From positions 1,302,001 to 1,366,000 of the forward strand of contig NC_008816.1 of NCBI RefSeq assembly GCF_000015645.1: a stretch of DNA of 64,000 nucleotides. The letters are read 5' to 3'. How positions within the stretch are numbered: the stretch's first letter is position 1; every line of letters begins with the position of its first letter. Under the pieces are notes generated by a model. It saw nothing but the letters and a program-made list of their open reading frames with translations. It was not told where the DNA came from and did no database searches. The position numbers were made by a program, and so were the translations under genes. The stretch is from Prochlorococcus marinus str. AS9601. Its GTDB lineage: Bacteria; Cyanobacteriota; Cyanobacteriia; PCC-6307; Cyanobiaceae. Of this stretch, positions 57,736 through 64,000 are shown piece by piece.

Positions 57736-57837
57736 ATGTCTTTAGATTTTATTCTCATCCCCTCTTGCATTGTTATTATCCTTTTTCTTTTGAATAGAGA
57801 AAATATTATCTACAAGAAAAATCAAAAGGCTAAGTAA
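57736..57837 (+). CDS. Micro-protein, single membrane helix, 33 aa
   Basis: MSLDFILIPSCIVIILFLLN and a charged tail (ENIIYKKNQKAK). Unrecognised. Confidence 0.45.
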   Translation: MSLDFILIPSCIVIILFLLNRENIIYKKNQKAK

Positions 57838-57917
57838 ATGGATTTGTTTTCATGAGGAACAACATTAAGAATCAAAAAACTTAATTATTATAAATAAATA
57901 ACAGATTTTTAAACTAT

Positions 57918-58037
57918 CTAGGCTGACTTTTTTCTTAAGATCAATTTATCCCAATAGAACATTGAATTATTAATTTGATCTATTTTTTGTTGGCAGTGTA
58001 CACACTTACATTCGTTTATAAAAGCTTTATTTTTCAT
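57918..58037 (-). CDS. Micro-protein with CKC-X3-C cluster, 39 aa
   Basis: MKNKAFINECKCVHCQQKI contains CxCxxC, suggesting metal binding; the rest is polar. Preceded by AAAGGGGGAAAG, an excellent Shine-Dalgarno. Another Cys-cluster micro-protein lies at 60645. Confidence 0.55.
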   Translation of the reverse strand: MKNKAFINECKCVHCQQKIDQINNSMFYWDKLILRKKSA

Positions 58038-58214
58038 TCTTTCCCCCTTTCTTCTTAAAGAAACCAAATTTTTTGTTTTACTGCAAGTATTAATAAACTA
58101 TTTTTTCTTAAATAACTAAATTAAAAATTTTTTTTATGCAAATTTTATATTGTTTTATAAAACATTGATATTTTATAATGCTGGGAAAGGTAGCACAAAT
58201 TAAATAAATTTCTT

Positions 58215-59420
58215 TTGAAACTTTCAAATAAATCACTAATTAAATCAACTATTAATAAATTAATTAGTCCTTGGTATTCAATACCTCTAATCGATAGATG
58301 GTTACTTGGGCAAATAATACCCCCTATGTTATTTGCTATTTCTGCTTTTACTGTTATCTCATTATCTGTTGGGGTAATGTTCGATCTAATAAGGAAAATA
58401 GTTGAGTATGGTTTACCACTTTTTCTAGCGTTAAAAGTTCTCTTTTTTAGCTTACCAAGCTTTCTAGTGTTGTCATTCCCGATGGCAGTTTTACTCTCTA
58501 CTTTATTAGCCTATGGAAAGTTATCAAGCAATTCTGAATTATTAGCACTGAAATCATTGGGAATAAAAACTTCAAGAATTATTTCTCCAGCTATCGCTCT
58601 TTCAATATTTATGACAGGATTAACTTTTTACTTTAACGATAATTTAGTTCCCAAAAGTAACAAGTTAGCTGAAACAACATTAAGAGCAGGGATAGGAAGT
58701 TCTTTCAGCGAAGAAAAAGGAAAAGAAAACATTATGTTTTCAAGATATGGATCCAGAATAAATTCCGAAACTAAAAAACCAACAAAAAATAATTCTAAAC
58801 TCACTCATATTTTTTATTCCCAATGGTATGAAAACAAGATCATGAAAAACGTTACAGTATTAGATTTTTCCAGAGAAGATTTTCAACAAATTTTAAAAGC
58901 AAACTCTGGAAGATTTGACAAAAAAAGTTCTTCTTGGATTTTTTCTAACGGGAGTATTGTATCAATTGATTCAGGTGGACAAACTACAAATATTCAATTT
59001 AAAGAATATAAATATCCATTTGTGGAAGGACCCATGGAGTTAGCAAAAGTACCTAAGGATGCCAATGAAATGACTTTAAAGCAGGCTATACAAGCAGAAA
59101 AAATTTATAAAAAAACTGGAAACTTGAAAGAGGTTAGAAGAATGAAAGTCCGCATTCAAGAAAAATTTACTCTACCTTTTGCATGCTTGGTCTTTGGTTT
59201 AATAGGAAGCAGTCTGGGATCTAAATCTAATTTAAGATCTTCAAAAAGCCAGGGATTTGGATTGAGCGTAATTCTTATATTAATTTATTATGTAATGTCA
59301 TTTATATTTAGTTCCTTCGGAGTAAAAGGTATTTTACCTCCAATTTTTGCTGCATGGTTACCTGTCTTAATTTCTCTGGGAGGTGGAATTTATTTGTTAA
59401 GAAAATCAAGTTCTTTTTAA
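58215..59420 (+). CDS. LptF/LptG (YjgP/YjgQ) LPS-export permease
   Basis: 401 residues: three N-terminal helices, a periplasmic beta domain (about 150-285) and three C-terminal helices with KFTLPFACLVFGLIGSSLG, typical of the permease pair moving lipid A/LPS to the Lpt bridge. Only one such gene is seen here, as is usual in cyanobacteria. Complements the lipid A genes at 11.7-15 kb. TTG start. Confidence 0.85.
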   Translation: MKLSNKSLIKSTINKLISPWYSIPLIDRWLLGQIIPPMLFAISAFTVISLSVGVMFDLIRKIVEYGLPLFLALKVLFFSLPSFLVLSFPMAVLLSTLLAYGKLSSNSELLALKSLGIKTSRIISPAIALSIFMTGLTFYFNDNLVPKSNKLAETTLRAGIGSSFSEEKGKENIMFSRYGSRINSETKKPTKNNSKLTHIFYSQWYENKIMKNVTVLDFSREDFQQILKANSGRFDKKSSSWIFSNGSIVSIDSGGQTTNIQFKEYKYPFVEGPMELAKVPKDANEMTLKQAIQAEKIYKKTGNLKEVRRMKVRIQEKFTLPFACLVFGLIGSSLGSKSNLRSSKSQGFGLSVILILIYYVMSFIFSSFGVKGILPPIFAAWLPVLISLGGGIYLLRKSSSF

Positions 59421-59492
59421 ATATTTAAAATTATAAATAATAATAAAAATCATTAAGCAAAATTCTTTTGCAATTAAAAGAGTCTTAAATCA

Positions 59493-60077
59493 TTATTTCC
59501 CATCTATCTTTTGATATCCATACCAATCAGGATAATTTTTTTCTTCAATAAAGTTTTTATCTTGAGTTAATTCTATTGCCCAATTATCTATCTTTTTTAT
59601 TAGTTTACAATCATCGCAACTAATTAATGTTTCTAAAGAAGCAAGATCATCTTTATGCTTTTTTTTACACCCAATAAGCCATTTAGATTTAGCTATATTT
59701 TTTGCCTCTAATTTATTTGTAGCTATAACTAATCCAAACTCATGTTTTTCTTGCATAGAAGTTGGATCATAGCCTCCAATATTGACGAACCATAAATTCT
59801 TTTTAGTGCTACTCTTATTAGAAAATTTGTTATTGTTTATTTTCAAATTTTCAATATTTCGAAGATTTATCTTATAACCATCTAAATATTGTATTTTTTT
59901 ATAGCTATCGATATGCAAACCTTTTGAAGATCCAAACCAATTCTTTCTTAAAGTATCGTATGTATCTTCAATTTTAGACCCAACAACCCATCTAACATCA
60001 TGAAGTTCAATATTAGCTTTTTTTACTCTTCCTCCAAGGACAACCAAATAGAGAAAATTATTTTCTATTTTTTCCAC
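59493..60077 (-). CDS. DUF1543 family protein
   Basis: 194 residues with two related repeats: LYLVVLGGRVKKANIELHDVRWVVG then WFGSSKGLHIDSY, and a second LWFVNIGGYDPTSMQEKHEFGLVIA. Known from bacterial genomes without function. Soluble. Confidence 0.82.
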   Translation of the reverse strand: MEKIENNFLYLVVLGGRVKKANIELHDVRWVVGSKIEDTYDTLRKNWFGSSKGLHIDSYKKIQYLDGYKINLRNIENLKINNNKFSNKSSTKKNLWFVNIGGYDPTSMQEKHEFGLVIATNKLEAKNIAKSKWLIGCKKKHKDDLASLETLISCDDCKLIKKIDNWAIELTQDKNFIEEKNYPDWYGYQKIDGK

Positions 60078-60161
60078 TTTTAAGAAATAAAGTTTAATTT
60101 GACTTAAATTTAAATTATCAAAGATTATCTTGCAGATTATTGTTCTAAGTAAAAGATTATC

Positions 60162-60305
60162 TTAATTGAACCAGCCTTTTTTCTTTGCTTTTACTTTTGG
60201 TGAAGTTTGAATCTTGGGAGCTTCGTCCACTCTACCTTTGATAATCATTATGGGAACTATTGCCCATAATGATAAAAATAATATCCAAAAAAGATAAATG
60301 TTCAT
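60162..60305 (-). CDS. Small membrane protein, 47 aa
   Basis: MNIYLFWILFLSLWAIVPIM then a Lys-rich tail (TSPKVKAKKKGWFN). Unrecognised. Confidence 0.5.
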   Translation of the reverse strand: MNIYLFWILFLSLWAIVPIMIIKGRVDEAPKIQTSPKVKAKKKGWFN

Positions 60306-60644
60306 AATTTTAAAATCTTATAAAATCATCTTAAAATCAATAAAATAAGATTCGTGAGTTTCTTTTTAAAGTTCCAATGTCGATGTATAATCAAATATTT
60401 TCTTTTGCAATAAAGATAAATAAAATTCAAAAAAGTTTATACAATTATTCGGTTAAATTCAAAAATATAAAGAAAACATTTGGTTTATTTTAAGGCATCA
60501 AGAAATAATCGCACTCAACAAAACCACTGCTTTGCTCCAGGATATTTTGAGTGCATATTTATAATGACACGATAAAAATTTTTTCGTGAATCTTTTAAAA
60601 TCAAACTTCGCTTATCTAAAATAAACTTAAATGTTAATAGATAA
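60306..60644. other. Gene-free stretch with a hairpin
   Basis: No ORF. Positions 60511-60554 form an 8-bp stem GCACTCAA/TTGAGTGC with a 28-base loop, a possible small RNA element or loop structure. The remaining sequence is AT-rich and shows nothing. Confidence 0.4.
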
Positions 60645-60800
60645 ATGAAAAAATGTGATTCATGTCGTAAGCCAGATAAAATTCATTACAGAGTTAAATC
60701 CATAGTTCATACGGACTGGATTTTTTGTTGTAAAGAATGTTGGAGTATAATTTCTAAAAATAAAAATTATTCCTATGGTGGCACTAGAAAGTCAAAATAA
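60645..60800 (+). CDS. Zinc-ribbon-like micro-protein, 51 aa
   Basis: MKKCDSCRKP ... WIFCCKECW: CxxC and CCxxC pairs 20-odd residues apart, a treble-clef/zinc-ribbon layout. Basic C-terminus (GGTRKSK). Unrecognised beyond the metal-binding pattern. Confidence 0.6.
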   Translation: MKKCDSCRKPDKIHYRVKSIVHTDWIFCCKECWSIISKNKNYSYGGTRKSK

Positions 60801-60860
60801 TTAATTTTCCAGCGGAGTAACTTACAAAACTATTAAAACAATTGAATTAGAAAAAGAATT

Positions 60861-61346
60861 TTAATTTTCTAAAAAAAAATCTTTAATTTCTTTTTTTATA
60901 GATTTATATTCTAAATTAATATCTTTAATAAATTCGTCTACTTCTTTTTTTATATTTTTATATTCATTTATTTTTTGTTTACTTTTCTTATAGAAAATCG
61001 ATTCAAATTTACCTGGATTTGATGCCTCAATCCAATATCCTGCTAAACAATAAATTTGATTTGGCACTAAAGTTACAATGAATAATTTTTTAGATTTTTT
61101 ATATTGATCAATTATCTTGTTAGCCAAATTACCTTTAGTTTTCTTAGTTCCAAATAGAGTAATATCTTTTGCTAAAGGCTTAAAATTATTCGATAGATTC
61201 TTACTTTTTTCTACTGAATTTCTAGAAATTATTTTTTCTAGAGTAAAACAATAATCGAAAAAATTAGTATTTTCTTTTTTTGAGGGATATATAGTTATGA
61301 GAGAACCAAAAAGTAAAAAAGAAGTTAGAAGAAATTTCTTAAACAT
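60861..61346 (-). CDS. Exported hypothetical protein with helical tail
   Basis: 161 residues. N-terminal signal peptide (MFKKFLLTSFLLFGSLITIY), a middle domain with two Cys (FDYCFTLEKI and NQIYCLAGYWIE) and a Lys/Glu-rich C-terminal helix. Probably periplasmic or lumenal; unrecognised. Confidence 0.65.
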   Translation of the reverse strand: MFKKFLLTSFLLFGSLITIYPSKKENTNFFDYCFTLEKIISRNSVEKSKNLSNNFKPLAKDITLFGTKKTKGNLANKIIDQYKKSKKLFIVTLVPNQIYCLAGYWIEASNPGKFESIFYKKSKQKINEYKNIKKEVDEFIKDINLEYKSIKKEIKDFFLEN

Positions 61347-61537
61347 ATTTATTTTAAATTAGATTTTATTATTGCATAAATATAAAAAGAGAATTTTAAA
61401 ATAACTTTTAATGTCCTTTAAAAGATGCAAATCAATTAAAAAAATTTCTATTAATTAAGCTAAAACTCTTTAGAAAACTTTAAAAGTTTTTCGAACTAAT
61501 TAAGTATTTAAAAAAAATTTTTTCTTATAATAAATGT

Positions 61538-61918
61538 ATGAAAAAAACTTTTTTAAAAAATAAAAGTATCAGATCCTTTTTAGATTTTTTTGCAAGAGTA
61601 TCAATTTCAGCAATATTTATCTCTGCAATACCAGGCAAAATAAATGATTTTGAAAGAACAGTTGAATATATTTCTTCAAAAGGTATTCCCGATCAAATTT
61701 CATCTATTCTTCTAGTAGGTGCGATTATATGTCTTATCTTGGGTTCGGGTTTTTTAATATTTGGAGAAAATCAAAAAATTGGTACAGTCTTTTTATTACT
61801 ATTTCTTATTCCAACAACAATAATTTTTCATTTATTCCCTTTCCATCAACGAGCAGTATTTATGAATCTAGGTTTGATAGGTGGATTAATTATTACTGCA
61901 ATAAGGGAACCAAAATAA
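61538..61918 (+). CDS. DoxX family membrane protein
   Basis: 126 residues, four membrane helices. FARVSISAIFISAIPGKIND is the DoxX start pattern, followed by GAIICLILGSGFLIFGE and FHLFPFHQRAVFMNLGLIGG. Distinct from the DoxX protein at 35294. Confidence 0.82.
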   Translation: MKKTFLKNKSIRSFLDFFARVSISAIFISAIPGKINDFERTVEYISSKGIPDQISSILLVGAIICLILGSGFLIFGENQKIGTVFLLLFLIPTTIIFHLFPFHQRAVFMNLGLIGGLIITAIREPK

Positions 61919-61949
61919 TTAACTTAATTAAAGAAACCTACATATTTTA

Positions 61950-62144
61950 TTATTTTTTCTTTCTTAGTTCTGGAAAGCATTTCGCAATATGAATTAATTC
62001 ATAAACCTCATTGCTATCGTATTTTTTATTAGGAACCCCGCTTCCTACATCTATGCCTCTCTCTTTCATCTTCTTTAAAATCAATTCTTGTCTTTGTATA
62101 CTCGACATAGACTTAAATCTTTTAATTCGTTCTTCTTTATTCAC
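61950..62144 (-). CDS. Small basic protein, 64 aa
   Basis: GTG start. MNKEERIKRFKSMSSIQRQE then GIDVGSGVPNKKYDSNEVYEL and a basic end. Soluble, unrecognised. Confidence 0.5.
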   Translation of the reverse strand: MNKEERIKRFKSMSSIQRQELILKKMKERGIDVGSGVPNKKYDSNEVYELIHIAKCFPELRKKK

Positions 62145-62186
62145 TAGATCTTAATTTATTTAAAATTTATTTTAAGGTTTTATCAA

Positions 62187-62309
62187 TTAGCGATTCATTA
62201 AATAAGTAAGAAAGCCTGTAAATGTGAGTAATTTAAATCCAATAAATAAAGGCAAATATTTTTTTACCTTTTTGCTAACGGGCAATAATTTATTTAATGA
62301 ATTGATCAT
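62187..62309 (-). CDS. Small basic membrane protein, 40 aa
   Basis: MINSLNKLLPVSKKVKKYLP then one hydrophobic helix and FLTYLMNR. Unrecognised. Confidence 0.45.
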   Translation of the reverse strand: MINSLNKLLPVSKKVKKYLPLFIGFKLLTFTGFLTYLMNR

Positions 62310-62430
62310 GATTTAAATTAAAATCTAATTCTTTCAAACATCCTAACGAATTTTTTTTAAAATTATCTCATTTCGATTTGTACATTTAAAACAGTAGATC
62401 TAAACTAGAAAGGTTACTCCCCTTATTTTT

Positions 62431-62817
62431 ATGAATGATAAAGAAACAATAATTTCATTATTAGATGAGTTTGCTAATCCAAAAAAAATGGCATCATTTT
62501 TTGTTGACAATGCTACTCCAGAATTTTTATTCATAAGACCGAGTGGTAATCCAATAGATGCAAAGGGATTCGAACAAATGATTACTGGTGATATAGTTCA
62601 AGAAAAGGCAGAAATAACCAAAATTCACAGATTCGAATTTTTAAGCGAAAATATCGTAATGTGCATCTTTACACTAGGTTCAAAATTTACTTACAAAGGG
62701 GCTCCTAATGACGACTTACCAACAGTGACATCCATTTTTAAAAAAGTAAATAATGTTTGGAAAATTCACTGGATGCAAAGATCTACCGGAAATTCGGATT
62801 TATCTTTATGGGACTAG
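62431..62817 (+). CDS. NTF2/SnoaL-like fold protein
   Basis: 128 residues: a helical N-terminus (ETIISLLDEFANPKKMASFF) and a beta-rich half with RPSGNPIDAKGFEQMI, HRFEFLSENIVMCIFTL and IFKKVNNVWKIHWMQRS, the layout of SnoaL/NTF2-like domains. No catalytic residues assigned. The next micro-gene starts inside its end. Confidence 0.68.
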   Translation: MNDKETIISLLDEFANPKKMASFFVDNATPEFLFIRPSGNPIDAKGFEQMITGDIVQEKAEITKIHRFEFLSENIVMCIFTLGSKFTYKGAPNDDLPTVTSIFKKVNNVWKIHWMQRSTGNSDLSLWD

Positions 62818-62897
62818 CTAAGTTAATAGCGCTGTTGATGGTACTACTACTTGTAGGTAGTTCTTTTATTAGTTTAATTTTGTATTTTATAAAATAA
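62808..62897 (+). CDS. Micro-protein, single membrane helix, 29 aa
   Basis: MGLAKLIALLMVLLLVGSSF plus a short hydrophobic end. Overlaps the NTF2-like gene by 10 bases, so coupled translation is likely if it is real. Confidence 0.45.
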   Translation: MGLAKLIALLMVLLLVGSSFISLILYFIK

Positions 62898-62963
62898 AGA
62901 ATACCCAGTAAATATTTCTTTTTTAGAAAACAATTGCTGTTTTTATGCTAAGTAATTTGATTT

Positions 62964-63038
62964 TCAAGTAAAAATAAAAACTTTAGACAGGCTAACGCCT
63001 ATATCTAAAGCTAATAAGGCAATTAATAAATTACTCAT
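62964..63038 (-). CDS. Micro-protein, 24 aa, coupled
   Basis: MSNLLIALLALDIGVSLSKV, one hydrophobic helix. Its ATG overlaps the stop of the upstream 18-residue frame (ATGA), which is the only support for translation. Confidence 0.3.
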   Translation of the reverse strand: MSNLLIALLALDIGVSLSKVFIFT

Positions 63039-63091
63039 TTTTTAGAACTCTCAACTATTTTTTTGTAAAGTTCTTCAGAAATAGGTTGCAT
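63035..63091 (-). CDS. Micro-protein, 18 aa, coupled
   Basis: MQPISEELYKKIVESSKK, a short helix, its stop overlapping the next ATG. Too short to judge alone. Confidence 0.3.
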   Translation of the reverse strand: MQPISEELYKKIVESSKK

Positions 63092-63370
63092 AACCTTTTG
63101 AAAATCTAATTAAAAAATAGTTACTTTAAAATTAATTTCTCGTTACTAAATATACGAATATATGAATTTTTAAATAGGCAAAAAATATATCCACTATAAG
63201 TTCTTCTTATAAAGTATTAATTAATACTTAATCCAAAAAGGTCAATAAATGTCCAAACTTTTTTAAAAAAAGAAATTAGAAATCTTATTTCAAGTAAATA
63301 GATCCTCTATAAGTAAGCTTTATAATCTTTTCTTCTTGTTTTCTACAATATACGAAAGACTTTCCATTGA
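63092..63370. other. Gene-free stretch
   Basis: AT-rich, no ORF with a normal start. An open frame runs from about 63267 into the GC-richer element but lacks a plausible start codon. Confidence 0.45.
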
Positions 63371-63490
63371 AATACATGTTTACCATGATGCAGCTCCTGA
63401 ACTTGCTCAAGTCCCCGTCCTATGGCTTGAGTCGTACTGCGGTCTATCAGATGGTAGATCGGACGATTTTGTAGTATTCACTACAATCCA
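63371..63490 (+). ncRNA. Candidate structured RNA in GC-richer segment
   Basis: By eye about half G+C, against roughly a quarter around it. Nested inverted repeats are visible: CTCAAG/CTTGAG (63415-63440), CGTCC/GGACG (63424-63473), GGTCTA/TAGATC (63449-63468) and TTGTAGT/ACTACAA (63477-63494). An ORF also runs through it without a good start. Strand uncertain; orientation given is arbitrary. Confidence 0.35.
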
Positions 63491-63668
63491 TTTATAAAGT
63501 ATTTATACTTAGATGTCAACAATTAATAGAAACTAAACTTCAATTTAAAAGCAGATTCGGCTCTCATAAACTCCCGAACAAGAATACACAACATATAACT
63601 ACGAGTAACTCCCATAAAAACTGAAACAAATGCTAGAACTACACAAATAGGGCAATGTGGGAATCCCA

Positions 63669-63785
63669 TTATTTATTTTCCAATATAAATTTCAATTCAG
63701 TCTCTGCGTTACGAATGTCAATTCTTCTCTTAAGTAGTTTAAAAAATTTAATTATTTTTTTCAAAATTAAACCTTCTTTAGGCAT
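63669..63785 (-). CDS. Possible small basic protein, 38 aa
   Basis: MPKEGLILKKIIKFFKLLKR then RIDIRNAETELKFILENK: an amphipathic basic helix. Competes with a longer frame on the plus strand at 63655-63864, which looks less protein-like. Uncertain. Confidence 0.35.
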   Translation of the reverse strand: MPKEGLILKKIIKFFKLLKRRIDIRNAETELKFILENK

Positions 63786-64000
63786 CAATAATAATATTAT
63801 TCTAAGAATCAATATATCAATGAGCAAAAATACTGAATCGATTGATATAACTAAATTTTTGTAGCCAAACTATACAAAAAAACCAACATACGCTCAATTA
63901 CTTTTGATCAATTAAGCCGTAAATGCTTATTCAGAATAAATAGAATAATTGGTGATCTAGTTACCTTGCAGTACTATTTTTTTTGCTAAAAAATAGAGCG

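Noticed and set aside
61729-61992. 87-aa ORF over the DoxX gene
   Set aside because: Off-frame shadow of the 61538-61918 DoxX coding sequence.
63249-63501. Possible pseudogene starting MSKLF with a stop at codon 6
   Set aside because: Only the chance alignment of an upstream ATG supports it; treated as part of the GC-richer element question.
63655-63864. 69-aa plus-strand ORF
   Set aside because: Low-complexity Ile/Asn/Ser translation; the minus strand at 63669-63785 looks more protein-like.
1-64000. Mobile element, integrase or CRISPR signature
   Set aside because: No transposase, integrase, long repeats or spaced repeats were seen; the two tRNA genes are not followed by integrase genes.

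Overview
The window looks like chromosome of a high-light-adapted Prochlorococcus. This rests on strong AT richness (by eye about 30% GC), very short intergenic gaps, frequent TTG/GTG starts, a kaiB-kaiC clock locus without kaiA, an NblS-type histidine kinase, several high-light-inducible (hli) genes, a cyanobacterial lipid A operon and many cyanobacteria-only DUF families. I see no rRNA, CRISPR array, insertion sequence or prophage. I cannot name the strain.

Layout. 1-17.2 kb is dense core genome: glycogen debranching, tRNA-Gly, a GPH-type sugar transporter, an MlaE-type permease, plsY, pyrF, tyrS, a GIY-YIG protein, pepA, an exported msrA, then the minus-strand lipid A/outer-membrane cluster bamA-lpxC-fabZ-lpxA-lpxB. 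17.2-18 kb holds purC, which cannot be read through because of six clustered one-base homopolymer shortenings. 18-34 kb is again core: purD, nblS, kaiC, kaiB, rplU-rpmA, truB, a SpoIID-like protein, ribonuclease Z, a lumenal pentapeptide protein, ferredoxin, prmA, serA, a photosystem II S4 protein and tRNA-Val.

34-45.7 kb mixes core genes (murD, a BaiN-like flavoprotein, pirin) with odd ones: a photolyase-like protein whose FAD domain precedes what looks like the Rossmann-like domain (possible circular permutation), and a stand-alone NAD-type DNA ligase adenylation domain ending where the OB fold should begin.

45.7-64 kb is an accessory region. Ordinary enzymes (two membrane desaturases, a DUF938 methyltransferase, lptF/G, DUF1543, DoxX) are scattered among about thirty very small genes, many of one membrane helix, including three hli genes, two small proteins sharing an aspartate-rich QDGG tail, two cysteine-cluster micro-proteins and several overlapping translation-coupled pairs. 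One desaturase carries an in-frame stop 43 codons before its apparent natural end. Near the right end there is a GC-richer, foldable segment unlike its surroundings.

How the parts fit: the core half supplies envelope, nucleotide, translation and clock functions. The small-gene half looks like a light- and stress-related accessory repertoire (hli, desaturases, small membrane proteins). NblS, the kinase family that with RpaB governs hli promoters in cyanobacteria, is encoded in the same window, and HLR1-like half-sites lie before two hli transcription units.
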